A DNA stretch of 64,000 bases from Microbispora sp. ZYX-F-249. GTDB taxonomy: Bacteria > Actinomycetota > Actinomycetes > Streptosporangiales > Streptosporangiaceae. A model generated the notes under the pieces. That model saw only the letters and a list, made by a program, of their open reading frames with translations, was not told where the DNA came from and searched no databases. The position numbers were made by a program, and so were the translations under genes. Of the stretch, positions 23,663-36,522 are shown piece after piece; positions within the stretch are counted from its first letter, which is position 1; each line of letters starts with the position of its first letter. The stretch spans positions 62,001 through 126,000 of the forward strand of contig NZ_JBDJAW010000017.1 in assembly GCF_039649665.1 (NCBI RefSeq). The letters run 5' to 3'.

Positions 23663-25983
23663 GAGTTGCGCTCGTCACGTCCGCCACGGGTGCGGCTGCG
23701 GCTGCGGCGCGGCGTCCGCGGCTGCTCCTCCTCCACCGGAGCGTCGGCGGCCTCGGCGGGAGCGGCGGGCGCGGCCTCGCCGTTCTCGGCCGCGGCCTCC
23801 TTCTCGGCGGCCTCCTTCTCGACCACCTCGACCGGCACCAGCGAGAGCTTGCCGCGCGAGTCGATCTCGGCGATCTCCACCTGGATCTTCTCGCCGACGT
23901 TCATGACGTCCTCGACGTTCTCGATACGCCGGCCGCCGTGCAGCTTGCGGATCTGCGAGACGTGCAGCAGGCCGTCCTTGCCCGGCAGCAGCGAGACGAA
24001 CGCGCCGAAGGCGGCGATCTTGACGACCGTGCCCAGGTAACGCTCGCCGACCTCCGGCATGTGCGGGTTCGCGATGCCGTTGATCAGCGTACGGGCGGCC
24101 TCGGCGGACGGGCCGTCGGTGGCGCCGATGTAGATCGTGCCGTCGTCCTCGATGGTGATCTCGGCGCCCGTGTCGTCCTGGATCTGGTTGATCATCTTGC
24201 CCTTGGGGCCGATGACCTCGCCGATCTTGTCGACCGGCACCTTGATCGTGATGATGCGCGGCGCGGTCGGGTTCATCTCCGCCGGAGAGTCGATGGCCTC
24301 CTGCATCACGTCGAGGATCGCCAGCCGGGCGCCCCTCGCCTGCTTCAGGGCCGCGGCGAGCACGTGGGCCGGAATGCCGTCCAGCTTGGTGTCGAGCTGG
24401 AGCGCGGTGATCAGGTCCTTGGTGCCGGCGACCTTGAAGTCCATGTCGCCCATGGCGTCCTCGGCGCCGAGGATGTCGGTCAGCGTGACGTAGGTGTCAC
24501 CCTCGCCGATGAGGCCCATCGCGATGCCGGCGACCATCTCCTTGAGCGGCACGCCCGCGTCGAGCAGGGCCATCGTGGAGGCGCAGACCGACCCCATGGA
24601 GGTCGAGCCGTTCGACCCGAGCGCCTCCGACACCTGCCGGATGGCGTACGGGAACTCCTCGCGCGACGGCAGCACGGGGATCAGCGCCCGCTCGGCCAGC
24701 GCGCCGTGGCCGATCTCGCGGCGCTTCGGCGAGCCCACGCGGCCCGTCTCGCCCGTGGAGTACGGCGGGAAGTTGTAGTTGTGCATGTAGCGCTTGGTCC
24801 GCTCGGGATTGAGCGTGTCGATCATCTGCTCCATGCGCAGCATGTTCAGCGTCGTGATGCCGAGGATCTGCGTCTCACCCCGCTCGAACAGGGCCGACCC
24901 GTGCACCCGCGGCACCACGTGGACCTCGGCGTTGAGCTGCCGGATGTCCTTCGGGCCGCGGCCGTCGATGCGGACGCCCTCGCTGATGACGCGCTCGCGC
25001 ATCAGCTTCTTGGTGAGCGACCGGAACGCGGCGCCGATCTCCTTCTCACGGCCCTCGAAGTCCGGCAGCAGCTTCTCGGCCGCCAGCAGCTTGACGCGGT
25101 CGATCTCCAGCTCGCGCTCCTGCTTGCCCGCGATCGTCAGGGCGGAGGCGAGCTCGCTCTTGACGGCGGCGGCGACGGCCTCCAGGACGTCGTCCTGGTA
25201 GTCGAGGAAGATCGGGTACTCGGCGGTCGGCTTGGCGGCGACCTCGGCCAGCTTCGACTGGGCCTCGCAGAGCACCTTGATGAACGGCTTGGCGGCATCC
25301 AGGCCCTGGGCCACGGCCTCCTCGGTCGGGGCGACCGCGCCCTCGGCGACCAGCTTGAGCGTGTCGCGGGTCGACTCGGCCTCGACCATCATGATCGCGA
25401 CGTCGCCGTCGGCCAGGACGCGCCCGGCGACGACCATGTCGAACGTGGCGCGCTCGAGCTCGGTGTGGGTCGGGAACGCCACCCACTGGCCGTCGATCAG
25501 CGCGACGCGGACGCCGCCGATCGGGCCGGAGAACGGCAGCCCGGCGAGCTGCGTGGACATGCTCGCGGCGTTGATCGCGATCACGTCGTACAGGTGCTCG
25601 GGGTGCAGGGCCATGATCGTCGCGACGATCTGGATCTCGTTGCGCAGGCCCTTGACGAACGACGGGCGCAGCGGCCGGTCGATGAGGCGGCAGGTGAGGA
25701 TCGCGTCCTCGGACGGCCTGCCCTCCCGGCGGAAGAACGAGCCGGGGATGCGGCCGGCCGCGTACATCCGCTCCTCGACGTCGACCGTGAGCGGGAAGAA
25801 GTCCAGGTTCTCCTTGGGATGCTTCGACGCGGTGGTCGCGGACAGGATCATCGTCTCGTCGTCCAGGTACGCGACGGCGCTTCCCGCCGCCTGCCGGGCG
25901 AGCCGCCCGGTCTCGAACCTGATCGTGCGCGTGCCGAAGGGGCCGTTGTCGATGACGGCCTCTGTGCTGTGGACACCCTCCAC
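23659..25983 (-). CDS. pnp: Polyribonucleotide nucleotidyltransferase (PNPase, also ppGpp synthetase in some actinomycetes)
   Basis: A 774-residue phosphorolytic 3'-5' exoribonuclease of RNA turnover. Two RNase PH cores (first around [20 protein letters not shown], second around [20 protein letters not shown] and [16 protein letters not shown]) flank an all-helical segment; then a KH domain ([20 protein letters not shown]) and an S1 domain ([20 protein letters not shown]), and a charged, Arg-rich tail [10 protein letters not shown]. The start is GTG 25983 with AGAGGAGG 5-6 nt upstream. It is separated from rpsO by a terminator and a 240-nt leader and so has its own promoter, and it overlaps the M16 gene. 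Confidence 0.97.
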   Translation of the reverse strand: MEGVHSTEAVIDNGPFGTRTIRFETGRLARQAAGSAVAYLDDETMILSATTASKHPKENLDFFPLTVDVEERMYAAGRIPGSFFRREGRPSEDAILTCRLIDRPLRPSFVKGLRNEIQIVATIMALHPEHLYDVIAINAASMSTQLAGLPFSGPIGGVRVALIDGQWVAFPTHTELERATFDMVVAGRVLADGDVAIMMVEAESTRDTLKLVAEGAVAPTEEAVAQGLDAAKPFIKVLCEAQSKLAEVAAKPTAEYPIFLDYQDDVLEAVAAAVKSELASALTIAGKQERELEIDRVKLLAAEKLLPDFEGREKEIGAAFRSLTKKLMRERVISEGVRIDGRGPKDIRQLNAEVHVVPRVHGSALFERGETQILGITTLNMLRMEQMIDTLNPERTKRYMHNYNFPPYSTGETGRVGSPKRREIGHGALAERALIPVLPSREEFPYAIRQVSEALGSNGSTSMGSVCASTMALLDAGVPLKEMVAGIAMGLIGEGDTYVTLTDILGAEDAMGDMDFKVAGTKDLITALQLDTKLDGIPAHVLAAALKQARGARLAILDVMQEAIDSPAEMNPTAPRIITIKVPVDKIGEVIGPKGKMINQIQDDTGAEITIEDDGTIYIGATDGPSAEAARTLINGIANPHMPEVGERYLGTVVKIAAFGAFVSLLPGKDGLLHVSQIRKLHGGRRIENVEDVMNVGEKIQVEIAEIDSRGKLSLVPVEVVEKEAAEKEAAAENGEAAPAAPAEAADAPVEEEQPRTPRRSRSRTRGGRDERNS

Positions 25984-26231
25984 GGGGGACCTCCTCTTTC
26001 GGGTCGGTCTCCCGCGTCCTCGGTCGCCGGGCTCCCCGTTCAGGTGCAGTGCCGGTCTTCGATCGAAGCGCCCGGTCCGTACAAACGGCTGTCGCCGTGC
26101 CGACCGGGGGCCACTACCGAGGACCGGCCCTCTCACGCCGCGGGATCGCGCTGCGGCTTGCTTGCGGACGCGGGGCAGTTGGTCTCGGCTATTCAGTTGT
26201 TTCGCTCAGGCCATTGTGGCCCGTTATGGAA

Positions 26232-26259
26232 AAGGAGCGGCGAAGAATCGCCGCTCCTT
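26232..26259 (-). terminator. Intrinsic terminator of rpsO
   Basis: AAGGAGCGGCGA (26232-26243) pairs perfectly with TCGCCGCTCCTT (26248-26259) around a 4-nt loop, and on the minus strand the stem runs into TTTTCC. It starts 7 nt after the rpsO stop codon and separates rpsO from pnp. Confidence 0.85.
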
Positions 26260-26266
26260 CCTCACC

Positions 26267-26536
26267 TTATCGGCGAAGGCCCAGCCGCTCAATGAGGGAG
26301 CGGTAGCGGGTGATGTCCTTGGCCTGCAGGTACTTCAGCAGCCGGCGACGGCGGCCCACCAGCAGGAGCAGACCACGACGGCTGTGGTGGTCGTGCTTGT
26401 GCGTCTTCAGGTGCTCGGTGAGGTCGCTGATCCGCTTGCTCAGAAGCGCGATCTGGACCTCCGGCGACCCGGTGTCACCCTCGCTGGTGCCGTACTCGCC
26501 GATGATGGACTTGGTGGTAGCGGCGTCAAGCGACAC
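26267..26536 (-). CDS. rpsO: 30S ribosomal protein S15
   Basis: An 89-residue primary rRNA-binding protein of the 30S platform. The sequence has the family blocks [40 protein letters not shown] and [21 protein letters not shown], at the normal length. GTG 26536 is chosen from the length and from GGAGAAGC upstream. It sits between ribF and pnp as in most bacteria and ends in a strong terminator; no clear S15 feedback pseudoknot was identified in the leader. Confidence 0.97.
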   Translation of the reverse strand: MSLDAATTKSIIGEYGTSEGDTGSPEVQIALLSKRISDLTEHLKTHKHDHHSRRGLLLLVGRRRRLLKYLQAKDITRYRSLIERLGLRR

Positions 26537-26702
26537 TGCTTCTCCGTTCTGATGAAGTGGCACGCGCAACGGTTCCCAGCCCGCGAACGACCGTGCGTGC
26601 CTACAGTCGCCGTGACAGGACAGCCGGGTGGCTAACGCCACCTGAACATGGCTGACATACAACCCTACCAGCCCGTAGGACACACCGCGTCACGCCGGCC
26701 CT

Positions 26703-27647
26703 TCAGGATGTGAGCTCCCGGGCCCGGGCCACGTCGGCGTGCATCTGCTCGATCAGCGCCTCGATCGAGTCGAACCTCAGCGTGTCGCGCAGCCGCTCGC
26801 CGAAGTCCACCGCCACGTGCGCGCCGTACAGGTCCAGGTCGTCGCGGTCCAGCGCGTACGCCTCGACCGTGCGCTCCACTCCGTCGAACGTGGGGTTGGT
26901 CCCGATCGAGATCGCGGCCGGCCAGCGCTCCCCCTCGTACGGCGAGGGGCTCTGCACGCACTGCAGCCAGCCGGCGTACACGCCCTCGGCGGGGATGGCC
27001 GTGTGCGGCGGCGACTCGACGTTGGCGGTGGGGAAGCCGAGCGCCCGGCCGCGCTGGTGTCCGCGGACCACCACGCCCTCCACCCGGTGGGGGCGGTCCA
27101 GCAGGGCGGCCGCGCCCGCGACGTCGCCGTCGGCCAGGCGCTCACGGATCAACGTGGAGGAGATGGCGTCGCCGTCGCTGACCAGAGGCACTCCCTCGGC
27201 CGTGAAGTCGTACTTCTCCCCCAGCGTCCGCAGCGTCTCCAGGTCGCCCGACGCCTTATGGCCGAAGCGGAAGTTCTCTCCCACCACGACCCCCGCCGCG
27301 TGCAACCGGTCGACCAGAGCCGTCTGGACGAACTCGTCCGGCGACATCCGGGAGAACTCCAGCGTGAACGGCAGCACGCACACCGCGTCCACGCCGAGCG
27401 CGAAGAGCAGTTCGGCCCGGCGGGCGGTGGAGGTGAGCCGCGGCGGGTGGCTGCCGGGCCGTACGACCTCGTCGGGGTGCGGGTCGAAGGTGACGGCCAC
27501 GGCCGGCAGCCCCAGACCGCGGGCCATGTCCACCGTGCGGGTCACCATCCGCTGGTGACCGAGATGCACGCCGTCGAACACGCCGATGGTGACGACGGAC
27601 CTGCCCCAGTCCTGTGGGACCTCGTCCAGCCCGTGCCAGCTCTGCAC
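26703..27647 (-). CDS. ribF: Bifunctional riboflavin kinase/FAD synthetase
   Basis: A 314-residue enzyme turning riboflavin into FMN and FAD. The N-terminal nucleotidyltransferase domain has VTIGVFDGVHLGHQRMV and the FRFGHKASGD loop, with SSTLIRERLADGDV; the C-terminal riboflavin-kinase domain has GRALGFPTANVESP and ISIGTNPTFDG with the Thr-Ala-Asn metal site. The start is GTG 27647 (VQSWHGLDEVP), matching the usual family N-terminus. A 217-bp gap containing hairpins separates it from truB, so it probably has its own promoter. Confidence 0.95.
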   Translation of the reverse strand: MQSWHGLDEVPQDWGRSVVTIGVFDGVHLGHQRMVTRTVDMARGLGLPAVAVTFDPHPDEVVRPGSHPPRLTSTARRAELLFALGVDAVCVLPFTLEFSRMSPDEFVQTALVDRLHAAGVVVGENFRFGHKASGDLETLRTLGEKYDFTAEGVPLVSDGDAISSTLIRERLADGDVAGAAALLDRPHRVEGVVVRGHQRGRALGFPTANVESPPHTAIPAEGVYAGWLQCVQSPSPYEGERWPAAISIGTNPTFDGVERTVEAYALDRDDLDLYGAHVAVDFGERLRDTLRFDSIEALIEQMHADVARARELTS

Positions 27648-27672
27648 CTCGACCTCGCTTCTGTGTTCATCT

Positions 27673-27691
27673 GCCGCGCCTTCGGCGCGGC
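27673..27691. repeat. GC hairpin in the ribF leader
   Basis: GCCGCGCC-TTC-GGCGCGGC is a perfect 8-bp stem with a 3-nt loop about 25 nt before the ribF start codon. The sequence beyond (about 27730-27765) is rich in GAGCG-type short repeats of a kind often scattered between actinobacterial genes. Confidence 0.45.
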
Positions 27692-27843
27692 GCCTCGGGG
27701 CGCCCATAGGCCGTGTCTTCCCTCGGTACGTGCTCGCTCGTTCCTCGCTCCGCGCGCTCCTCAGTCCAGACCCGGCCGCGCCCCTCGCACTTTCCTGCCT
27801 CGCGTGGGAAGCGCAGTAGACAGACTGCCATGCCCCGCGGGCT

Positions 27844-27863
27844 GCCGGGGAACCAGCCCCGGC
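27844..27863 (-). terminator. Hairpin directly after truB
   Basis: GCCGGGG (27844-27850) pairs with CCCCGGC (27857-27863), loop of 6 nt, immediately after the truB stop codon on the minus strand. No T-run. Confidence 0.5.
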
Positions 27864-27864
27864 G

Positions 27865-28779
27865 TCAGGAGACGAAGACGACCAGAGGCCGGGCCGTCCC
27901 GCCACGCTCCTCCGCGAGCGCGAGCAGCGCTCCGTCCGGCCCGAAGACGCCGATCGGGCCGGGCCCGAGGCCCGCCGCGCGCAGCCTGCCGCCGTGCGCG
28001 ACCAGCCGCGCCTCGTCCTCGCCCACGTCCCTGCGGGGGAAGGCCGCCGCCACCGCGTCGGCCATGGGCATGATGACGCACTCCCGGGCGAGGTCCTCGA
28101 TCGTGCGGGCCGCCTCGATGCCGTACGGCCCGACCCGGGTGCGGCGCAGCCGGGTGAGGTGGCCGCCGACGCCGAGCGACGCCCCGAGATCGCGGGCCAG
28201 CGCCCGGATGTAGGTGCCGCTGGAGCAGGTGATCACGGCGTCCAGGTCCACCGTCTCCGGGGTCCGCCTGATCTCCCCGACCTCGAACGCGTGGATCGTG
28301 ACCGGCCGGGCGGCCAGCGCCACCTCCTCGCCGGCGCGGGCCCGTTTGTAGGCCCGCTGGCCGTCCACCTTGATGGCGCTCACCTGCGGCGGGACCTGCA
28401 TGATCTCACCGGTGAGCGCGGCGACGCCCTTGTGCACCTGCTCGTCGGTCACGTGCCCGGCCGGGGTGGCGGCGACCACCTCGCCCTCGGCGTCGTCGGT
28501 GTTCGTCGTCACGCCGAGGCGGATCGTCGCCTCGTAGACCTTCTCGGTCAGCGCGAGGTGCCCGAGGAGCCGGGTCGCCTTCTCCACCCCGATCACCAGC
28601 ACGCCGGTGGCCATCGGGTCGAGGGTGCCCGCGTGGCCGACCTTGCGGGTGCCCGCGACGCCGCGCATCTTGCCGACCACGTCGTGCGACGTCCAGTCGG
28701 ACGGCTTGTCCACGATGATCAGGCCGCTCGGCGGAGGAGTTCTTCTGGGCTGTGTCCTTCTTGGCTGTGCCGGGCTCAC
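27865..28779 (-). CDS. truB: tRNA pseudouridine(55) synthase
   Basis: A 304-residue enzyme forming pseudouridine 55 in the T-arm of tRNA. The catalytic aspartate is in KVGHAGTLDPMATGVLVIGV, preceded by SGLIIVDKPSDWTSHDVV; the tyrosine region YEATIRLGVTTNTDDAEGE and the C-terminal PUA-like part follow. The GTG start overlaps the nrnA stop (GTGA) and has a GGGAG site, so the start is well supported. It ends the run of overlapping genes rbfA-nrnA-truB. Confidence 0.96.
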   Translation of the reverse strand: MSPAQPRRTQPRRTPPPSGLIIVDKPSDWTSHDVVGKMRGVAGTRKVGHAGTLDPMATGVLVIGVEKATRLLGHLALTEKVYEATIRLGVTTNTDDAEGEVVAATPAGHVTDEQVHKGVAALTGEIMQVPPQVSAIKVDGQRAYKRARAGEEVALAARPVTIHAFEVGEIRRTPETVDLDAVITCSSGTYIRALARDLGASLGVGGHLTRLRRTRVGPYGIEAARTIEDLARECVIMPMADAVAAAFPRRDVGEDEARLVAHGGRLRAAGLGPGPIGVFGPDGALLALAEERGGTARPLVVFVS

Positions 28780-29795
28780 GGCCGGCTCCCTTCCGGGGCG
28801 AGGTGAGGACGCAGGGCGGCCAGCGTGTCCGCCACCGACAGCGCCGAGGAGAATCCGGCGGCACGCGGGTGGCCGCCGCCGCCGAGCGCGGCGCAGGCCC
28901 GCGCCACGTCCACCGCGCCCTTCGACCGGGTCGAGACGTTCCAGCCGCCCTCGTCGTCCTCCTTGAGGACGACCGCGACCTCCGCCTCGTCGACCCGGCG
29001 CACGACGTCGATCATGCCTTCCACCTCGTCGTACGGCAGGCCCTCCGCGGCGCGGTCGGCGCGGCTCACGTACGTCCACACCAGCCCCAGGCCGCCCGCG
29101 GCGTCCGGCTCCAGAGCGGCCCGCCCGAGCGCCGTGCCGAGCACCCGCAGGTACGCGAACGGCGAGCGGTCCCACAGCTCCCTGGCGATCTCCTCCGGGC
29201 GCAGTCCCGTGGCGAGCAGCCGGCCGGCCATGGCGTGGGCGGCCGGAGTGGTGATGGAGTGCCGGAAGGAGCCGGTGTCGGTCACCAGGCCGGCGTACAG
29301 GCAGGTGGCGACCTCCCGGTCCACCGTGAGCCCGAGCCGGCGGATGAGCTCCTCGACGACCATCGTGGTCGAGGCCGCCGTGGGATCCACGAGGTGGACC
29401 GTCCCGAAGCGGGTGTTCGACACGTGGTGGTCGATCACGACGAGCTCGCCGGCCTTGCCCGCGTGGGGCGCGAGCAGGCCCAGCCGCTCCATCGTGGAGG
29501 CGTCGAAGGTGACCATCAGGTCGGGCTCGGCGGGATAGGCCGACGGCTCCACCAGCAGCCGCTGCCCGGGCAGGAACCGCAGCAGCCGGGGCACCGCGAA
29601 GACCCGGTCGCCGAAGGACGCCACGACCTTCTTCCCGGTGCGGGCGAGCGCCAGCCCCAGGCCGAGCATCGCGCCGAGGGCGTCCCCGTCCGGGGACACG
29701 TGGCAGGCGAGGGCCAGGGAGCCGGCGGCGTCGATCAGATCGGCCGCCCGCCGCCAGTCCGTCTCGCCGATCGCCGTCTCGTCGATCGTGGTCAC
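28776..29795 (-). CDS. nrnA: DHH/DHHA1 phosphoesterase, bifunctional oligoribonuclease/pAp phosphatase
   Basis: A 339-residue enzyme that degrades very short RNAs and 3'-phosphoadenosine 5'-phosphate. The Mn-binding DHH motif is [14 protein letters not shown], with upstream metal ligands in [15 protein letters not shown] and in LMVTFDAST; the DHHA1 substrate domain carries [18 protein letters not shown] 29795 overlaps the rbfA stop. The position between rbfA and truB is conserved across actinobacteria. It may also cleave cyclic-dinucleotide products in some species, which cannot be judged here. Confidence 0.93.
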   Translation of the reverse strand: MTTIDETAIGETDWRRAADLIDAAGSLALACHVSPDGDALGAMLGLGLALARTGKKVVASFGDRVFAVPRLLRFLPGQRLLVEPSAYPAEPDLMVTFDASTMERLGLLAPHAGKAGELVVIDHHVSNTRFGTVHLVDPTAASTTMVVEELIRRLGLTVDREVATCLYAGLVTDTGSFRHSITTPAAHAMAGRLLATGLRPEEIARELWDRSPFAYLRVLGTALGRAALEPDAAGGLGLVWTYVSRADRAAEGLPYDEVEGMIDVVRRVDEAEVAVVLKEDDEGGWNVSTRSKGAVDVARACAALGGGGHPRAAGFSSALSVADTLAALRPHLAPEGSRP

Positions 29796-30280
29796 CGCGC
29801 GGGGCGTCCCGCCCGGCCGGAGGGCTCGTCCTCGCCCTCTTCCTCGGCCGCCTCGGTGTCGAGGTCCTCTTCGAAGCGGTAGGGGTCGGCGTCCCCGGCG
29901 AACTTCGCGCCCTCCGCCTGACGGGCGACCTCGGCGTCCTTGGCCTTGGCGAGCGCGAACAAGTCGTCCATGTGACGTGCGTTGTCGGGGAGGGGGTCGT
30001 GCACGAACGTGAGGCTGGGGGTGTGCCGAAGGCCGGTCTGCCGGCCGACCTCGGACCGGATGATGCCCTTCGCGCTCTCCAGGGCGGCGGCCGTGTCGGC
30101 CCGCTCCGCCTCGGAGCCGAACACCGTGTAGTAGACGGTCGCGTCGCTCAGATCCGCGGTGACCTTGGCGTCGGTCACCGTCACGAACCCCAGCCGCGGA
30201 TCCTTGATCCGCCGCTCCAGCATCTCCGCGACCACCTGCTGGATGCGGTCGGCCAGCTTTCTGGCACGCGCTGCGTCCAT
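29792..30280 (-). CDS. rbfA: 30S ribosome-binding factor A
   Basis: A 162-residue late 30S maturation and cold-adaptation factor. The KH-like core runs from [20 protein letters not shown] through [20 protein letters not shown] to [18 protein letters not shown]. The C-terminal 40 residues are acidic and disordered ([17 protein letters not shown]), longer than in E. coli. ATG 30280 has GGGAG at a suitable distance; GTG 30286 is an alternative. Confidence 0.95.
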   Translation of the reverse strand: MDAARARKLADRIQQVVAEMLERRIKDPRLGFVTVTDAKVTADLSDATVYYTVFGSEAERADTAAALESAKGIIRSEVGRQTGLRHTPSLTFVHDPLPDNARHMDDLFALAKAKDAEVARQAEGAKFAGDADPYRFEEDLDTEAAEEEGEDEPSGRAGRPAR

Positions 30281-30327
30281 GCTCACGCTCCCTCGTATCT
30301 GTACGGCTGACGCGCGGGCCGGGCCGT

Positions 30328-30627
30328 CTATTCCTCGTGGTCGTTGAAGAGCCGCCGTCGCGCGGACAGCAACTCGATCTCGGGATGGTAGGCGACCAGG
30401 CGTTCGCAGGCGTCCAGCACCTCGTCGCAGTTGGCCGCGGACGCCGACACGACGGCCACGCCGATCTCGGCGCGCCGGTGCAGGTCGAGGTGCCCCGCCT
30501 CCGCGACGGCGATGGCGGGGTACTTGCGCTGGATCTCGGCGATGAGCGGCCGGACCAGCGAGCGCTTCTGCTTCAGCGAACGGACGTCGCCCAGCAGGAT
30601 GTCCAGAGTAAGAGCACCGATGAACAT
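30328..30627 (-). CDS. ylxP: DUF503 (YlxP-like) protein
   Basis: A 99-residue small protein of the DUF503/YlxP family found between infB and rbfA in Gram-positive genomes; it has been linked to ribosome assembly. The sequence [20 protein letters not shown], followed by [20 protein letters not shown], matches the family over its whole length. It lies 47 nt before rbfA and 68 nt after infB, from which it is separated by a strong hairpin that may reduce read-through. Confidence 0.9.
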   Translation of the reverse strand: MFIGALTLDILLGDVRSLKQKRSLVRPLIAEIQRKYPAIAVAEAGHLDLHRRAEIGVAVVSASAANCDEVLDACERLVAYHPEIELLSARRRLFNDHEE

Positions 30628-30654
30628 GGGTTCTCACCACGTCCCGGACGCCGG

Positions 30655-30687
30655 GCCGCCGCCCCCGCGCGTGGCGGGGGCGGCGGC
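30655..30687 (-). terminator. 12-bp GC hairpin between infB and ylxP
   Basis: GCCGCCGCCCCC (30655-30666) pairs perfectly with GGGGGCGGCGGC (30676-30687) around a 9-nt loop, 8 nt after the infB stop. Without a T-run it may be a partial terminator or an mRNA-stabilising element within the superoperon. Confidence 0.5.
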
Positions 30688-30695
30688 ACGATGCG

Positions 30696-33797
<3,102 letters not shown>

Positions 33798-33984
33798 TGC
33801 ACTCCCTAACTCGGCCCGGGAGGCTTGCAGTGCCGCCGGACCGTCGCTACCTGAACGTACTCATCGCCGCGTGCTCATCAGGCGCTCATAGCAATCTGAC
33901 TCCGCCCATCAACTCGGCGTCCTACATGACAATTTCGTCGTGCCCTGGCTCCCGGAGCCGATACCGAGGGCCAGCGGTAACCAT

Positions 33985-34287
33985 TCACCCGGACCGCCCC
34001 GGCGTCAACCCCTCCACGTGAGCCCGCAAGAGCGACGTGTCGAGCGGCCCCTCCGCGCGGAACGCGCGAGGGAACGCCCGGCGATGCTCGGCGAGCTCCA
34101 GACAGCGCGGGGACGGATGCAGCGACGCACCGCGTCCCGGAAGCCGTCCTGCCGTGTCGGGGACGATCACGCCCTCGGCCACGACCAGGCGGAGCAACTC
34201 GGACTTTACCGTGCGAACCCGGCAGCCCACACACGTTCTCAGCGGGGCTGCCTGGTAACCATATTCCAGCTTACCTTGCCGACGCAT
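33985..34287 (-). CDS. ylxR: YlxR (DUF448) RNA-binding protein
   Basis: A 100-residue protein of the YlxR family with the signature [20 protein letters not shown] and [20 protein letters not shown], a predicted RNA-binding or regulatory protein between nusA and infB; YlxR has been tied to nucleoid or RNase P functions in Bacillus. The start ATG 34287 overlaps the last 17 nt of nusA, so translation is coupled. The start is the only in-frame initiator that leaves the CVGC block complete. Confidence 0.88.
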   Translation of the reverse strand: MRRQGKLEYGYQAAPLRTCVGCRVRTVKSELLRLVVAEGVIVPDTAGRLPGRGASLHPSPRCLELAEHRRAFPRAFRAEGPLDTSLLRAHVEGLTPGRSG

Positions 34288-35272
34288 CAGCGGGATCAGC
34301 AGGTGCCTGCTCGGTGTCCGGCCGGATGTCGATCCGCCAGCCCGTCAGACGGTTGGCGAGGCGGGCGTTCTGCCCTTCCTTGCCGATCGCCAGGGACAAC
34401 TGGTAGTCGGGCACGATCACCCGCGCGGTGCGGCTGTCGGCGTCGACCACCTCGACACGGGAAACGCGCGCCGGCGACAGGGCATTCCCGACGAACTCGG
34501 CCGGATCGTCCGACCAGTCGATAATGTCGATCTTCTCGCCGTGCAACTCCGTCATGACGTTGCGCACGCGCGAGCCCATCGGGCCGATGCAGGCGCCCTT
34601 GGCGTTGACGCCGGGCTTGCGCGACCTCACCGCGATCTTGGTGCGGTGCCCGGCCTCGCGCGCGATCGCCGCGATCTCCACCGTGCCGTCGGCGATCTCC
34701 GGGACCTCCAGCGCGAAGAGCTTCTTCACGAGGTTGGGATGAGTGCGCGACAGGGTGACCGACGGGCCCTTGGGCCCCTTCTTCACCTGCACGACGTAGC
34801 AGCGGATGCGCTCGCCGTGCGCGTACTCCTCGCCCGGGACCTGCTCGTTGTGCGGCAGGATCGCCTCGATCTTGCCCAGGTCGACCAGCACCACCCGCGG
34901 GTCCTTGCCCTGCTGGATGACGCCCGCGACCAGCTCGCCCTCACGGCTGGCGAACTCGCCGAAGTTGATCTCGTCCTCGGCGTCGCGCAGCTGCTGCAGG
35001 ATCACCTGCTTGGCCGTGGTGGCGGCGATCCGGCTGAAGTTGGACGGGGTGTCGTCGTACTCCCGCACGACGTCGCCGTTCTCGTCCAGCTCGGCCGCCC
35101 AGATGATCACGTGGCCCGTGTCGCGGTCCAGCTCGGCGCGCGCCTTCTGCGCCGCGCCCTCCGTCCGGAAGTACGCGATGAGCAATGCGTCCTCGATCGC
35201 CTTGACGACCAGGTCGAAGGAGATGTCCTTCTCCCGCTCCAGGCTGCGCAGGACGCTCATGTCAATGTCCAC
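34271..35272 (-). CDS. nusA: Transcription termination/antitermination factor NusA
   Basis: A 333-residue RNA polymerase elongation factor. The order is N-terminal domain ([20 protein letters not shown]), S1 ([20 protein letters not shown]), KH1 ([20 protein letters not shown] to [10 protein letters not shown] with [18 protein letters not shown]) and KH2 ([20 protein letters not shown]). The acidic repeats seen in proteobacteria are absent, as usual in actinobacteria. GTG 35272 is chosen because GGGGAG lies 4 nt upstream; ATG 35260 is alternative. It is 10 nt after rimP. Confidence 0.97.
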   Translation of the reverse strand: MDIDMSVLRSLEREKDISFDLVVKAIEDALLIAYFRTEGAAQKARAELDRDTGHVIIWAAELDENGDVVREYDDTPSNFSRIAATTAKQVILQQLRDAEDEINFGEFASREGELVAGVIQQGKDPRVVLVDLGKIEAILPHNEQVPGEEYAHGERIRCYVVQVKKGPKGPSVTLSRTHPNLVKKLFALEVPEIADGTVEIAAIAREAGHRTKIAVRSRKPGVNAKGACIGPMGSRVRNVMTELHGEKIDIIDWSDDPAEFVGNALSPARVSRVEVVDADSRTARVIVPDYQLSLAIGKEGQNARLANRLTGWRIDIRPDTEQAPADPADASAR

Positions 35273-35282
35273 AAGGCTCCCC

Positions 35283-35810
35283 CTAGCCCTCGTCGTCGGC
35301 GTCGTCGATGTCTTCGTCGACATCGAGGTCCTCGTCAAGTTCGTCGTCGAGCCCGGCGTCGCGCCGGTTGAACTCGACCTGCACCCGGCCGCGCACCAGC
35401 TCGCCGTACGCGAGGCGGCGCGTGCCGTCCAGCTCCACGCCGGTCTCGTCGGCCTCGGTCACGCGGCCCTCCGCGGAGGTGCCGTCCCGCAGCTCCGCCT
35501 TCACCAGCCGCCCGCGCGCCCGGCGCCAGTGACGCGGCTCGGTGAGCGGCCTGTCGACGCCGGGAGAGGTGACCTCGAGGACGTACGGGCTGCCGCCGAG
35601 GACGTCCTCCTCGTCGAGCCGCTTGGAGACCGACTGACTCACGTCGGCCACGTCGTCCAGGCTCACGCCGCCGTCCCGGTCCACCACGACGCGCACCAGC
35701 CGCCGGCGGCCCGCCGGCGTTACCGTCACGTCCTCCAGGTCGAAACCCTCGGCGGCGACCACCGGGCCGAGCAGCTCAACCAGGCGGCCGCGTCGAGCGT
35801 CGCTGCCCAT
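35283..35810 (-). CDS. rimP: Ribosome maturation factor RimP
   Basis: A 175-residue protein needed for 30S assembly. It starts [20 protein letters not shown] and contains [20 protein letters not shown] and [20 protein letters not shown], the family signature, with an acidic tail ([18 protein letters not shown]). ATG 35810 has GGAGG 5 nt upstream. It is the first gene of the rimP-nusA-ylxR-infB superoperon; its promoter must lie in the 175 bp before the divergent lipoprotein gene. Confidence 0.95.
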   Translation of the reverse strand: MGSDARRGRLVELLGPVVAAEGFDLEDVTVTPAGRRRLVRVVVDRDGGVSLDDVADVSQSVSKRLDEEDVLGGSPYVLEVTSPGVDRPLTEPRHWRRARGRLVKAELRDGTSAEGRVTEADETGVELDGTRRLAYGELVRGRVQVEFNRRDAGLDDELDEDLDVDEDIDDADDEG

Positions 35811-35971
35811 GCCGACCTCCCAATGACCGTGTGGCTGTGACCGTGTGCCTAGCCCGATGTGCCAACAGCCTATCGACACCGGGAGGTGGAAACAGCGCCA
35901 CACCCGAGCGGCGCTCCGACACGTGCACGATCATCGTGGTCACGGGGCGATGACCACTGGGCGGCGCGCCG

Positions 35972-35997
35972 TACGATGCTGTGTCGTGAGACACAGC
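35972..35997 (+). promoter_or_regulatory. -10 box and perfect palindrome over the lipoprotein start codon
   Basis: TACGAT (35972-35977) is 8 nt before GTG 35986, fitting a leaderless transcript. GCTGTGTC-GTGA-GACACAGC (35978-35997) is a perfect 8-bp inverted repeat that contains the start codon in its loop, so it is either an operator at +1 or an RNA hairpin presenting the GTG. Confidence 0.55.
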
Positions 35998-36522
35998 GGC
36001 GGGGCACGGGTGACGAGACGCGTGTTGCTGGGCTCCGCCGCCGCGGCGGGCCTGGCCGCGGCCGGCTGCTCGTCGAGCCCGCGGCGACCGGCAGCGCCGG
36101 CGTCGCCGGACCCGCAGGCCGTGCTGCTCACCTTGCTGATCGCCGGCAAGGAGCAGCTGGTGTCGTTGTACGGGCGCGCGGTCGCCGCTCTGCCGGACCG
36201 GGCCGCGGCGCTGGAGCCGTTCCGTCAGCGCCACGTGGCCCATCTGCAGGCCCTGCGCGTGCTCCTGCCCGCCGCGAACGGCACGGGAACGTTCCCCGCG
36301 AGTTCCGCGCCGCCGTCCCCGGCCTCGCCCTCGCCCTCCGGGTCGCCGACGGAAGGGCAGCCGGCGGTCTCGGTGAAGGCGCTGAGGGACGCCGAGCGGC
36401 GCGCCGCGTCGGGGCGCCCGGCGCAGATGGCCGCGGCCTCCCCCGCCCTCTCCCAGCTCCTGGCGAGCATCGGGGCCTGCGAGGCCGTCCACGTCGTCGC
36501 CCTGGGGAGGGTGCGTGACTGA
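35986..36522 (+). CDS. Tat-type lipoprotein, unknown function
   Basis: A 178-residue exported lipoprotein: twin arginines at residues 11-12 (TRRVLLGSAAAAG), a hydrophobic stretch and the lipobox AAGC with Cys28. The mature part is helical (KEQLVSLYGRAVAAL, FRQRHVAHLQALRVLL) with a Pro/Ser-rich middle; its His/Glu helices resemble ferritin-like domains, and its stop overlaps the start of a DUF4439 ferritin-like gene by 8 nt. The two probably act together on the outer face of the membrane, role unknown. The start is deduced from the -10 box and palindrome. Confidence 0.7.
   Translation: MRHSGGARVTRRVLLGSAAAAGLAAAGCSSSPRRPAAPASPDPQAVLLTLLIAGKEQLVSLYGRAVAALPDRAAALEPFRQRHVAHLQALRVLLPAANGTGTFPASSAPPSPASPSPSGSPTEGQPAVSVKALRDAERRAASGRPAQMAAASPALSQLLASIGACEAVHVVALGRVRD

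Noticed and set aside
23938-26295. Very long open frame on the strand opposite pnp
   Set aside because: Its product is Arg/His/Asp/Leu-rich without any domain, and the opposite strand encodes an unmistakable PNPase; such antisense frames are a normal result of high GC content.
27648-27864. N-terminal extension of RibF into the truB-ribF gap
   Set aside because: The frame is open, but the translated sequence is Arg/Ser-rich, crosses GC hairpins, and RibF proteins start at the VQSWHGL segment.
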